The notes: generated by a model not told the origin, from the letters alone. DNA of 52,322 nucleotides from Bacteroidota bacterium (GCA_021849365.1 JAJZSZ010000002.1:1-52322), one strand, 5' to 3'; shown: positions 34,298 to 42,708, counted from the first letter of the stretch. Numbers and translations: made by a program.

Positions 34298-34834
34298 CTA
34301 TTTTTTAATCCAACCAACTATTTTTTCATCATCTGGTTTTATTTTCGGATCAACAACATCAACCAGCTTGCCATTTTCATCTATCAGGTATTTCTGAAAG
34401 TTCCATTTAACTTCCGAATCCATCACACCATTTTTGCTTTTGCTGGTCAGCCATTGGTAAAGCGGGTCCATATCGTCACCTTTAACCGAAATTTTCGACA
34501 TCATTTTAAATTTCACTCCATAATTCTTTTCGCAGAATTCTGCAATTTCTTTATTCGAGCCTGGTTCCTGCGATGCAAAGTTGTTGGCAGGAAAACCAAT
34601 GATGGTGAATTTGTCGCCTCCATATGTTTCAAATAGCGATTCAAGTTGCTTGTATTGTGGCGTTAATCCACATTTTGAGGCGGTGTTTACTACCAAAACT
34701 TTCTTTCCTTTTAAGCTCGAAAGATCGAAATCTTTACCGTCGATGTCTTTCACCTTGAAATCGTAAAACGATTGCTGGCCAAAAACTATTGTTGAAATTA
34801 AAATCAGGCTAAAAATCATTGCTAGTCTTTTCAT
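34298..34834 (-). CDS. glutathione peroxidase-family thiol peroxidase, exported
   Basis: 178 residues from the chosen start MKRLAMIF, which gives a proper signal peptide (cleavage probably after VFGQ). Peroxidatic Cys55 in NTASKCGLT (cysteine, not selenocysteine), a second Cys101 in AEFCEKNYGV at the position of the resolving cysteine in thioredoxin-dependent members, and the tryptophan motif VKWNFQKYL. The usual FPCNQF motif reads FPANNF, so the tetrad glutamine is replaced by asparagine. It should reduce hydroperoxides in the periplasm using a thioredoxin-like donor. A start 40 codons further upstream is open but would bury the signal peptide. Confidence 0.88.
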   Translation of the reverse strand: MKRLAMIFSLILISTIVFGQQSFYDFKVKDIDGKDFDLSSLKGKKVLVVNTASKCGLTPQYKQLESLFETYGGDKFTIIGFPANNFASQEPGSNKEIAEFCEKNYGVKFKMMSKISVKGDDMDPLYQWLTSKSKNGVMDSEVKWNFQKYLIDENGKLVDVVDPKIKPDDEKIVGWIKK

Positions 34835-34915
34835 CTTATTGTTTTTATGTGTTTTGTTATAATAAACAAACCTGAATGCATAAAGGTTTGTCGGGGCCAT
34901 GTTAATAAGTTTAAA

Positions 34916-34945
34916 TTTGACGTTAGGCCAGAATTTGTATATTTG
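34916..34945 (+). promoter_or_regulatory. promoter of dnaX (-33 TTTG, -7 TATATTTG)
   Basis: TTTG at 34916-34919 and TATATTTG at 34938-34945 are separated by 18 bp, matching the Bacteroidota promoter layout. The ATG at 34968 lies 23 bp downstream, which excludes the in-frame ATG at 34899 that precedes the promoter. Confidence 0.7.
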
Positions 34946-34967
34946 GTCGTTCAATTCAGCACCGTTT

Positions 34968-36071
34968 ATGGAGAATTTTATCGTTTCAGCCCGGAAATAC
35001 CGGCCAGATACTTTTCAAACAGTTGTGGGGCAGGCCTCAATTACTTCAACATTGAAGAATGCTATTAAAAACAGCCAGCTTGCACATGCCTATTTGTTTT
35101 GCGGACCTCGAGGTGTGGGTAAAACCACCTGTGCCCGAATCTTTGCAAAAACAATTAACTGCCAGAACCTGACTGCTGAAATTGAACCGTGTAATGAATG
35201 TGAATCGTGCAGAGCATTTAACGGGAGTCGTTCGTACAATATTCATGAGCTCGATGCTGCTTCGAACAACTCGGTTGACGATATTCGCAACCTGACCGAT
35301 CAGGTTCGCATTCCACCACAGATCGGCCATTATAGTGTGTATATTATCGACGAGGTTCACATGTTGTCGCAGGCTGCGTTCAATGCATTCCTGAAAACAT
35401 TGGAAGAGCCACCGCGTCACGCTATTTTTATATTGGCTACTACCGAGAAGCACAAAATTCTGCCAACTATTTTATCGCGTTGCCAGATTTTTGATTTTAA
35501 CCGTATTAAAATCAGCGATATTTCCGGACATTTGGGTAATGTCGCTGGAAAAGAATCGGTGGCAATCGAATCTGAAGCTTTAAATGTTATCGCTCAAAAG
35601 GCTGATGGTGCCATGCGCGATGCCTTGTCTATTTTCGATCAGATTGTAAGTTTTTCAGGCCGGAACATTACCTATAAGGATGTTATTACAAACCTGAATG
35701 TTCTCGATTACGACTACTATTTCCGTATTGTCGATTTATTCCTGATCAATGATATCTCCGGAAGTTTGATGCTTTTCAACGAAATTCTGGATCATGGATT
35801 TGATGGTCACCATTTTATTACCGGACTGAGTTCTCATTTCCGCGATGTGATGGTCTCTAAAGATCCTGTAACTATTCAGTTACTTGAGGTAGGAGGGGAG
35901 ATCCGCGAGAAATACAAAGTTCAGGCTGCACGTTGCGACGGAGATTTCCTCGTGGGGGCATTGCAGATAGCCAACGAATGCGATCTGCAATATAAAGCCA
36001 GCCAGAATAAAAGGCTCTTGGTAGAACTAGCTTTAATTAAAATAGCCCAGCTCACCTTAAAAAAAAAATAG
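34968..36071 (+). CDS. dnaX: DNA polymerase III gamma-like product (frame 0 of dnaX)
   Basis: 367 residues in the initial frame: AAA+ clamp-loader ATPase with Walker A GPRGVGKTT (46-54), zinc-binding cysteines C65, C75, C78 and C81, Walker B IIDEVHML, the sensor-1 region LATTEKHKILP and domain III. The frame ends in AQLTLKKK followed by TAG, immediately after a run of ten A (36059-36068). The -1 frame then stays open for another 214 codons. Frame 0 therefore yields a gamma-like protein, and slippage on the A10 run would yield tau. The start at 34968 is fixed by the promoter. If the run was mis-sequenced (11 or 8 A in reality), there would be a single tau gene. Confidence 0.93.
   Translation: MENFIVSARKYRPDTFQTVVGQASITSTLKNAIKNSQLAHAYLFCGPRGVGKTTCARIFAKTINCQNLTAEIEPCNECESCRAFNGSRSYNIHELDAASNNSVDDIRNLTDQVRIPPQIGHYSVYIIDEVHMLSQAAFNAFLKTLEEPPRHAIFILATTEKHKILPTILSRCQIFDFNRIKISDISGHLGNVAGKESVAIESEALNVIAQKADGAMRDALSIFDQIVSFSGRNITYKDVITNLNVLDYDYYFRIVDLFLINDISGSLMLFNEILDHGFDGHHFITGLSSHFRDVMVSKDPVTIQLLEVGGEIREKYKVQAARCDGDFLVGALQIANECDLQYKASQNKRLLVELALIKIAQLTLKKK
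36059..36068 (+). promoter_or_regulatory. A10 slippery run in dnaX
   Basis: Ten consecutive A residues directly before the frame-0 stop TAG (36069-36071). Re-reading one A moves decoding into the -1 frame (ATA GCT GAC...), which is open to 36712. Long A-runs promote both transcriptional and ribosomal slippage. Confidence 0.8.
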
Positions 36072-36712
36072 CTGACGTTTCCGACGATCATGCTCTTTTA
36101 CCAATCTCGGCTTCTGCTGAACAGCTGGCTGCTTCTATTCCGCAGGCAACTGTTTCTGCTGAGCGGAACATTGTTCCACCGGCATCAGTTAATCCGGAGC
36201 CTACAGAGAAAACCTCTTCGGTAAGAATTCTCCGAAAGGCAGGAAGTTCCCTTACTCCATCAATAAAAGATGCACTTGCCGGTAAAGTGGTTGAGAAAAC
36301 CATTATTGAAGAAATTACTGAGATAGAGTATAGCGAGTACGAGAATTTCTCTGACACATTTACATCTGAACAGCTTGAACTAAAATGGAAGGAATTTCTG
36401 GACACGATTTCGGATCGTCCCAATCTGCTGGCTACACTTTCTCGTGTTCCTGAATTAATGGATGGAAATAAACTTTTGTTGAAAATTGGCAACTCTGTTC
36501 AGGAGGAAGAAGTTCGGTTAATCAAACCTGATCTGGTTGGATTTCTGAAGCGTGAACTTCGCAACTCGGCTATTGAATTGACAACATCGATAGAACGAAT
36601 TGAAACGGAGCGGACTCATTTTAACGATTCGGAGAAACTGCAAATGCTCATTCAGAAGAATCCGGAGTTAATGGAATTAAAGCAAAAGTTTAATCTTGAT
36701 TTTAATGCTTGA
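36068..36712 (+). CDS. dnaX: tau-specific C-terminal extension of dnaX (-1 frame)
   Basis: 214 codons in the -1 frame directly following the A10 run. First comes a Pro/Ser/Ala/Thr-rich linker of about 55 residues (for example IPQATVSAERNIVPPAS), then a conserved-looking charged domain (EQLELKWKEFLDTISDRPNLLATLSRVPELMDGNKLLLKI and following, rich in helices), ending NLDFNA. This linker-plus-domain layout is what separates tau from gamma: the C-terminal part contacts the polymerase and helicase. A fusion of frame 0 and this frame gives about 581 residues, a normal tau length for the phylum. There is no independent start with good context; an internal GTG at 36287 is unlikely. Confidence 0.85.
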   Translation: MADVSDDHALLPISASAEQLAASIPQATVSAERNIVPPASVNPEPTEKTSSVRILRKAGSSLTPSIKDALAGKVVEKTIIEEITEIEYSEYENFSDTFTSEQLELKWKEFLDTISDRPNLLATLSRVPELMDGNKLLLKIGNSVQEEEVRLIKPDLVGFLKRELRNSAIELTTSIERIETERTHFNDSEKLQMLIQKNPELMELKQKFNLDFNA

Positions 36713-36823
36713 TAGTTAATTCATTCAGAATATTTAACAATTTTATTTTCGACAACCCGGGGAATGATGCTTAAATGAGCATAAAATTTTGTACTTTTAG
36801 TCAAAATTGAAAAACCAAAGGCA

Positions 36824-37336
36824 ATGATAAAAAAAGAAGTTTTAGACGCATTAAATGAACAGATAAATGCGGAATCGTATTCGGCTTATATGTATCTGTC
36901 GATGGCAGCTTACTTTGAAAATATGGGGCTTTCGGGGTTTGCCCATTGGATGAAAGTACAATATCAGGAAGAATCGGCACATGCATTGAAATTCTTTAAC
37001 TATGTAACCGAACGTGGCGGTAAAGTTGTTTTGAAAGCCATCGATCAGGTTCCGGTTGAGTTTGATGGAATTGTTGATGTTTTTGAAAAGACCCTTGTTC
37101 ATGAGGTTCATGTAAGCGGTTTAATTAATAATTTGATGAATGTTGCTATTTCGGCCAGCGATCATGCGTCGCAGAGTTTCCTGAAATGGTTTGTAGATGA
37201 GCAGGTGGAAGAAGAAGCCAACGTTGAAAAAATTCTGGCAACACTTAAACTCATCAACGGACAAGGTAATGGCATTTTTATGATGGATCGTGAATTAAGT
37301 CAGCGAGTATTTGTTGATCCCAACGCAGCAGCATAA
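36824..37336 (+). CDS. ferritin (non-haem, FtnA-like)
   Basis: 170 residues forming a four-helix ferritin. Ferroxidase ligands are visible: E17 (INAESYSAY), E50/E51 and H54 (YQEESAHAL), E94 (HEVHV) and E126-E131 (DEQVEEEAN). It stores iron in the cytoplasm as a 24-mer and limits oxidative damage. It is monocistronic and ends at a strong terminator. The spacer upstream has TACTTTTA, one base off the -7 consensus. Confidence 0.94.
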   Translation: MIKKEVLDALNEQINAESYSAYMYLSMAAYFENMGLSGFAHWMKVQYQEESAHALKFFNYVTERGGKVVLKAIDQVPVEFDGIVDVFEKTLVHEVHVSGLINNLMNVAISASDHASQSFLKWFVDEQVEEEANVEKILATLKLINGQGNGIFMMDRELSQRVFVDPNAAA

Positions 37337-37358
37337 ATTTTTTCAATATATATTTTGT

Positions 37359-37386
37359 AAAAAGGCTGCCATTTGGCAGCCTTTTT
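37359..37386 (+). terminator. terminator of the ferritin gene
   Basis: AAAAAGGCTGCC (37359-37370) pairs with GGCAGCCTTTTT (37375-37386), a 12-bp stem with a 4-nt loop followed by T residues. Confidence 0.92.
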
Positions 37387-37444
37387 TATTTGATAAAAAA
37401 GATGACAACAAGAAGATTAGTTTAACGTATGTAAAGAAAACGCT

Positions 37445-37855
37445 ATGAGAAAGATTATTTTAAATAAGTTGGATTACTTAAGAATTAAGACGCACCTCAG
37501 AGATGCGCGAATGAAGAAAACAATTGAAGCAACCGAAGCACAAAAGCTGATCAATGAACTTGAGTCGGCAACATTGGTAGAGCCTCAGGAAATACCTTCG
37601 GATGTGGTAACCATGAACTCTGTTGTGAAAATCTCGTTTGTTGGAGAAGAGCGCCAGCAGGAATTCAGGATTGTATATCCGAACGAAGCCGATTTTAAAT
37701 CGCGGAAAGTATCAATCTTTTCACCTGTAGCTACAGCGCTTATCGGTTTCCGAATTGGTGACCTGATTGAATGGATGGTTCCGGGTGGAATGAAACAAAT
37801 TAAAATTGACGGAATAATCTATCAGCCTGAAGCAGCCGGTGATTATAATCTGTAA
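37445..37855 (+). CDS. GreA/GreB-family (Rnk-like) protein
   Basis: 136 residues. A short helical N-terminal segment (about 1-45), then the C-terminal FKBP-like domain of Gre factors: VVTMNSVVKISF, FRIVYPNEAD, ISIFSPVATALIGFRIGD-like segment and PGG. The reduced N-terminal coil resembles Rnk/GreAB family regulators that bind RNA polymerase's secondary channel. It should modulate transcription elongation or initiation. It lies 72 bp before the RelA/SpoT gene; both act on stress-related transcription, though linkage in an operon is not proven. Confidence 0.82.
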   Translation: MRKIILNKLDYLRIKTHLRDARMKKTIEATEAQKLINELESATLVEPQEIPSDVVTMNSVVKISFVGEERQQEFRIVYPNEADFKSRKVSIFSPVATALIGFRIGDLIEWMVPGGMKQIKIDGIIYQPEAAGDYNL

Positions 37856-37927
37856 TTTTCCAACGCCGATTGTAATGCAATTTGCGTCATCGGCGTTTAA
37901 GTCTTTTTTCAATAAAATTCAACTAAA

Positions 37928-40093
37928 ATGACTGATAAAGAAGTTATATTTTCTGATTTATTTGAATTGTGCAAGAATAACTTTCAGGAGAAAGATTTGC
38001 TAAAAATCCGAGAAGCATATGATTTGCTGGTCGAGGTTTTTGGCGATCGGAAAAAGAAATCAGGAGAATTTGTACTCAATCATTCAATTTCAGTAGCCCG
38101 CATTGTTGTCGAGGAAATTGGACTTGGAGTTGATACAGTTATTGCAGCCATTCTGCACAATATATTTTATCAGGACCATTCGGCCCTGGAGATTGAAAGT
38201 AAGTTTGGTAAATCGGTTACGTCAATCCTTGAGGGAATGGCTAAAATTAACAGCATGGGTACCGACACCGTCGAGCTCCATTCTGAGAACTACCGTAAAC
38301 TGATGCTGGCACTGGCCGGCGACGTCAGGGTGATTCTTTTGAAAATTGCTGACCGGCTGGAGGTTATGCGGAAGTTGGATTTTAATGATATTTCTTTCCG
38401 GACCAAAGTGTCAATCGAAACTTCCTTCCTGTATGCCCCTTTGGCTCATAGGTTGGGACTGTATTACATCAATTCCGAGTTGCTCGATTTATGTTTGAAG
38501 TATCAACATCCGGAAGCTTACGAAGCCGTTTCTGTGCGGCTAAGGGAAACTGATCGTGAGCGGGCCAATTTCGTTGCCGAGTTTGTTAAACCAATTCAGG
38601 AAAAATTGAATGCTCGCGGTTTTACGTTCGATATGAAGGCCCGTACCAAGTCGATTAATTCGATCTGGCGTAAAATGCAGACTCAAAAGGTTGAATTCGA
38701 TGAGGTCATGGATTTGTTTGCAATCCGTGTAATCCTGAATTCGGAACTGGCCAGCGAAAAATCGGATTGCTGGCAGGTGTATTCAATTGTTACGGAGGAG
38801 TACCAGTCGAATCCCAAGCGTATGCGCGACTGGATTACGATACCCAAATCGAACGGTTACGAGTCGCTTCATGCCACCGTTTTGGGACCTCAGGGTAAGT
38901 GGGTTGAAATACAGATCAGAACTAAGCGAATGGATGAGATTGCTGAAAAAGGTTTGGCGGCGCACTGGAAATATAAAGGCGGAACTGGTACTTCTGAAAT
39001 GGAGAAATGGTTGGCTAATGTGCGCGAAATCCTGGAGAATCCTGAATTGAATGTGGTTGATTTTATCGACGATTTCAAGATGAACGTTTACGCCGATGAA
39101 ATCTTTGTATTCACACCAAAGGGAGATTTGAAGAAGCTGGCGGCTGGAGCTACACTGCTCGATTTTGCTTATGAAGTTCATTCAGGAGTTGGCGATCGCT
39201 GCGTTGGCGGAAAGGTGAACGGAAAGAATGTGACCCTAAGGCATAAACTCCAGAATGGAGATCAGATAGTGGTGGATACAGCCAATCATCAGCGACCCAA
39301 AATGGACTGGCTCGATTTTGTGGTTACCACAAAGGCAAAAAACAGGATCAGAGCGAGCCTGAATGAAGAGGTTAAGCGTCAGGCTGAAATTGGGAAGGAA
39401 GTGTTGCTCCGGAAAGTTAAGAACTGGAAAATCGATTTTAACGACGATAGTATTCGTAAGCTTCTTAAAGAATATAAGTTCAAGCTTGCTCAGGACCTGT
39501 ACTACAACATAGCTATTGGGAAAATTGATACTCTGGAAATCAAAGAATTATTGGTTGGGAAGAAGGAGGAAACGGCCAGACAACTGATTACAGATATGCT
39601 TCCTAAAGATAAGGTTCAGGAACTGGATTTTTCGGGAGGCGATGATTATCTTGTTATCGATAACAATATCAAAAACGTTATTTATAAGTTGGCTCCGTGT
39701 TGTAATCCGATTTTCGGCGATGATATTTTTGGTTTTGTAACCATTAACGAAGGAATAAAAATTCACCGGACTGCTTGTCCAAATGCGCCGCAAATGATTG
39801 AGCGGTTTCCTTATCGGGTGATAAAAGCCAAATGGCAGGAAACAAAGAAGCGATCGTCGTTCCAGGCAACTATCCGTATTTCGGGAACTGATGAAGTTGG
39901 TATTGTTGAACAAATATCGCATGTTCTTTCGAAGGATATTGGCGTTCAAATGCGATCGATTAATATTGAAACGAACAATGGCGATTTTGATGGAACGTTG
40001 CGTGTATTTGTAAATGGATTAGAGCACCTGGATTTTCTGATGAATAAGCTTCGGGGAATTAATGGAGTTTTTTCGGTTTCTAGGGCAGATTAA
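37928..40093 (+). CDS. RelA/SpoT family (p)ppGpp synthetase with degenerate HD hydrolase
   Basis: 721 residues with the long RSH architecture: HD hydrolase-like domain (about 45-150), synthetase (about 240-360, DLFAIRVI, RMRDWITIPKSNGYESLHATV, EIQIRT), TGS (about 390-450), helical region and a C-terminal ACT domain. In the HD domain the catalytic HD pair reads HN (H77-N78) and the following ED is YQ (81-82), while H52 and D142 remain. Hydrolysis of (p)ppGpp is therefore probably lost, leaving a synthetase-type enzyme. The synthetase loop reads RMRD, like the RxKD of bifunctional enzymes rather than the ExDD of RelA. A TPR protein follows after 14 bp. Confidence 0.9.
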   Translation: MTDKEVIFSDLFELCKNNFQEKDLLKIREAYDLLVEVFGDRKKKSGEFVLNHSISVARIVVEEIGLGVDTVIAAILHNIFYQDHSALEIESKFGKSVTSILEGMAKINSMGTDTVELHSENYRKLMLALAGDVRVILLKIADRLEVMRKLDFNDISFRTKVSIETSFLYAPLAHRLGLYYINSELLDLCLKYQHPEAYEAVSVRLRETDRERANFVAEFVKPIQEKLNARGFTFDMKARTKSINSIWRKMQTQKVEFDEVMDLFAIRVILNSELASEKSDCWQVYSIVTEEYQSNPKRMRDWITIPKSNGYESLHATVLGPQGKWVEIQIRTKRMDEIAEKGLAAHWKYKGGTGTSEMEKWLANVREILENPELNVVDFIDDFKMNVYADEIFVFTPKGDLKKLAAGATLLDFAYEVHSGVGDRCVGGKVNGKNVTLRHKLQNGDQIVVDTANHQRPKMDWLDFVVTTKAKNRIRASLNEEVKRQAEIGKEVLLRKVKNWKIDFNDDSIRKLLKEYKFKLAQDLYYNIAIGKIDTLEIKELLVGKKEETARQLITDMLPKDKVQELDFSGGDDYLVIDNNIKNVIYKLAPCCNPIFGDDIFGFVTINEGIKIHRTACPNAPQMIERFPYRVIKAKWQETKKRSSFQATIRISGTDEVGIVEQISHVLSKDIGVQMRSINIETNNGDFDGTLRVFVNGLEHLDFLMNKLRGINGVFSVSRAD

Positions 40094-40107
40094 TAATTGG
40101 GAAAGGC

Positions 40108-40392
40108 ATGGAAAATAGAATAGATATTGACGAAGTAAAACAATTGATTGAGCAAAATGAGTTGAACAAATCGCTCGAAATTCTCAATAGCCAGATTCAG
40201 TCAGGTTTGAGGGACGTAGATGTGCTGTTATTAAGGGCCCGTATTCATTATAAAATGCAGAAATGGGGCGATGCGATGAATGATTTCTCTGCTGTACTCG
40301 ATATTGATGCAGAGAACACGGAGGCCAAAACCGGGTTGGAGATGGCGAAGAGCATTTTGGGGTATTTCACTCCCGATATGTTTAATCCTTAA
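40108..40392 (+). CDS. small TPR protein
   Basis: 94 residues with two tetratricopeptide-like repeats (about 8-36 and 37-80, ALNDFSAVLDIDAENTEAKTG-like pattern). No signal peptide or membrane segment. It is 14 bp after the RelA/SpoT gene and probably co-transcribed, so it may assist that enzyme; this is only a context argument. The function is unknown. Confidence 0.75.
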   Translation: MENRIDIDEVKQLIEQNELNKSLEILNSQIQSGLRDVDVLLLRARIHYKMQKWGDAMNDFSAVLDIDAENTEAKTGLEMAKSILGYFTPDMFNP

Positions 40393-40554
40393 ATAATGTG
40401 CGAGTTACAAAACGATACAGCAAACATTTAGACGTGTTTCAAATTGTTATTTAAAAATTAGGATTCTTGACGGTTATTACTATTTTTGATTTCGAAATAA
40501 AATGATCAGGCGAGAATTTAACTAAATGTACTATAACCATTAAAAAATCTGAAT

Positions 40555-41208
40555 ATGAAACGTGTTTTTTTCGTTTTTGTAATGTTGATTGCTGTTTTGG
40601 CTGCGAATGCACAGGTAGCTGAAAAAACATTTGCTGAGTTGAAGAATGAAGGTAATGCTGCTGTAAAAGCAAATGATTTTGTAAAGGCTTTGGATCTGTA
40701 CGAACAGGCAATTGCCAAATTAGGAGATAGCCCAATTACTGATACCATGATGGTATATAACATGGGATTGTTTGCTGTTAAAGCAAAAAACTATGAAAAA
40801 GCGTTGAAATATTTCGATCAATCGTTTTCGATGAACCGCATGAAGGTTAGTTCACTTTTGTCGAAATCAGATGTTTTAAAAGGAATGAAAAAAGATGCTG
40901 AAAGTTTGAAAGCCATGGAAGATGCTTTTGCTGTTGCTCCTAAAGATCCAAAAGTAAAAAGTAAGCTTGCTGGTTACTATGTGAAAGAGGCATCTACTGT
41001 TTATGCCAAAGGTGGTGCAATTATTAATAAAGCAAATGCTGATCTTGCTGCCAAAAAACTGGACGATGCCGGATATAAAGCTGCAGTAGCCGCAGCAGGA
41101 GCTGAATTCAAAAAAGCTTTGCCATTAATTGATAAAGCCTTGAGTTACGATGAAGCTAACGCAACAGCTAAACAACTGAAAGCTGCCTGCGAAGCTGCTC
41201 TGAAATAA
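40555..41208 (+). CDS. exported TPR-repeat protein
   Basis: 217 residues: signal peptide (hydrophobic residues 3-17, cleavage near NAQ), then TPR units (FVKALDLYEQAIAKLGD, YEKALKYFDQSFS) and an Ala/Lys-rich helical C-terminus (about 135-217). It is probably periplasmic or surface-linked, serving as a scaffold or adaptor. I recognise no more specific family. A hairpin terminator follows. Confidence 0.8.
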   Translation: MKRVFFVFVMLIAVLAANAQVAEKTFAELKNEGNAAVKANDFVKALDLYEQAIAKLGDSPITDTMMVYNMGLFAVKAKNYEKALKYFDQSFSMNRMKVSSLLSKSDVLKGMKKDAESLKAMEDAFAVAPKDPKVKSKLAGYYVKEASTVYAKGGAIINKANADLAAKKLDDAGYKAAVAAAGAEFKKALPLIDKALSYDEANATAKQLKAACEAALK

Positions 41209-41230
41209 TACTGTTGAATTTATTCTGAAG

Positions 41231-41257
41231 CGAGGCTATCTGAAAAAGGTAGCCTCG
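41231..41257 (+). terminator. terminator of the exported TPR gene
   Basis: CGAGGCTA (41231-41238) pairs with TAGCCTCG (41250-41257), followed by TTTTGTTTTT. Confidence 0.85.
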
Positions 41258-41343
41258 TTTTGTTTTTGATTCGTACCTGATATGCTGGCTAATTTATCTC
41301 GGTGTTTTTAAGTAAATTGCTTTGAATTTTAAATTCATTCACA

Positions 41344-41928
41344 ATGAATTGGATTGACTACTTACTGGCAGCTTTAATTACTCTTCCCATCCTGGCTACC
41401 TTGGTATTGGGCATATTTCTGGCTCGGAACGGAAAGCGTGCCATGGGAAGGCCAACCATTCAACCCTTCTTTTTCTATACCGGTAAGTTTTTCCTTTTTG
41501 GAGTATGGGCTTTGTTCGGATTTATTTCAGTTTTCCCGGATTACCGTAATGTCATACCATTCTTAATTCAGACTGAAATTCCTGATGTTCAGAAATTATT
41601 GGCGGTAGTCTTGCTCATTCCGGCCAATCTCATTATTGTTCCGGCGTATTTGAAAATGGGTTTGATTACGCATATTGGCCTTCCTGAAGGAAAGCATGAA
41701 TTACGCACAGGTGGCATATATAAGTTTAGTCGTAACCCAATGTATGCCAGCTTTATTTTTCTGAATCTGGCGTGTTTTCTTTTTCTTCCGAGCCTTCTGC
41801 TTTTAGGAGTAATGGTTTATGGAATGGTGGTGCATCATTTCATAATTTTAGGAGAAGAAGCTTATCTCGAAGGTGAATTTGGCGATGAATATCTGGCATA
41901 CAAACGCCGAACTCCCAGGTATTTCTGA
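41344..41928 (+). CDS. isoprenylcysteine carboxyl methyltransferase-like membrane methyltransferase
   Basis: 194 residues with about five membrane helices. The C-terminal half has the ICMT/PEMT signature: LRTGGIYKFSRNPMYASF (SAM-binding) and EEAYLEGEFGDEYLAYKRRTPRYF-type ending (here split: EEAYLEGEFG then DEYLAYKRRTPRYF). Family members methylate isoprenoid cysteines in eukaryotes or phospholipids; the bacterial substrate is usually unknown. It converges on the leftward GntR gene 7 bp away with no obvious terminator between them. Confidence 0.82.
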   Translation: MNWIDYLLAALITLPILATLVLGIFLARNGKRAMGRPTIQPFFFYTGKFFLFGVWALFGFISVFPDYRNVIPFLIQTEIPDVQKLLAVVLLIPANLIIVPAYLKMGLITHIGLPEGKHELRTGGIYKFSRNPMYASFIFLNLACFLFLPSLLLLGVMVYGMVVHHFIILGEEAYLEGEFGDEYLAYKRRTPRYF

Positions 41929-41935
41929 TACTTTC

Positions 41936-42667
41936 TTATTGATTTTTATTGTCCGTATCGAGGGTCATCAGTCGTTTGAAGTGATTTTCAAGATGTTTTC
42001 TCATAGCTGTGCGGAATTTATCAGCATCTCTTTCTCTTAAGACTTCAACCAGTTCTTTATGCGAAACATATCTTTTGTTGGCGAACGTTTTATTTATTAA
42101 TCCACTTGTATAAACGTAGCTGAAAACCGGTAAAAGCATTCGTTGAAATCCTTTCAATGTTTGATTTCCCGTTATTTCGTATAGTTTGCTATGAAAAAGT
42201 ACTTCATAATCAACATCAAAAAGAGTATCTCCGGAGTAATCTGCTTCGTTCTTCACAATTGAAAACAATTCTTCAATGTCTTCGTCGGTAGCCCGGCTTA
42301 CAACCAGATCAGCCATTCCAACCTCAATAACCAGGCGCATTTCAAAGATATCTTTCAACGTTCCTTCATCCAAAATAGTGGGAATCATCGATTTCTGAAG
42401 GATAGAGGGCAGGTCCGGACTTTTGATTACAGCACCCTTATGTTTTTTTGATTCGATAAGCCCCATAGTTTTTAGGCGGGTCAACGATTCACGGATTACC
42501 GTACGACTTACCCCCATTATTTCGGCCAGTTCAAGTTCTTTGGGTATGGCATCTCCGGGTTGAAGTTCTTTTTGAGAAAAAAATTCAATCAGGTTCATTT
42601 CAACTTTATCAACCAGGCTGCGGGTATCAATGGCCTGAAGTCCGCTAATGTTATTATCTGCTTTCAT
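41936..42667 (-). CDS. GntR-family (FadR subfamily) transcriptional regulator of the sialic-acid locus
   Basis: 243 residues: N-terminal winged helix (about 20-85, ELAEIMGVSRTVIRESLTRLKTMG) and a C-terminal FCD ligand-binding domain with likely metal-binding residues (EMRLVIEVGMADL, DYEVLFHSKLYEITGN, VSHKELVEVL, HLENH). It is divergent from susC. Palindromes of the FadR-subfamily type GTm-N-kAC lie at both the regulator's own promoter (42709-42723) and the susC promoter (43004-43018). It therefore probably acts as a NanR-like repressor relieved by a sialic-acid intermediate; the ligand is inference. Confidence 0.88.
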   Translation of the reverse strand: MKADNNISGLQAIDTRSLVDKVEMNLIEFFSQKELQPGDAIPKELELAEIMGVSRTVIRESLTRLKTMGLIESKKHKGAVIKSPDLPSILQKSMIPTILDEGTLKDIFEMRLVIEVGMADLVVSRATDEDIEELFSIVKNEADYSGDTLFDVDYEVLFHSKLYEITGNQTLKGFQRMLLPVFSYVYTSGLINKTFANKRYVSHKELVEVLRERDADKFRTAMRKHLENHFKRLMTLDTDNKNQ

Positions 42668-42708
42668 GCCCGAACATTTTATAAAAAATATAGGAAATAT
42701 CTATCTGA

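Noticed and set aside
36119-36150. Imperfect hairpin as a frameshift stimulator for dnaX
   Set aside because: It starts about 50 nt after the slippery run, too far for a typical -1 stimulatory structure, and has two mismatches.
36287-36712. A separate gene starting at the GTG at 36287
   Set aside because: The same frame is open all the way back to the A10 run and encodes a tau-like linker before 36287, so it is better read as the shifted continuation of dnaX.
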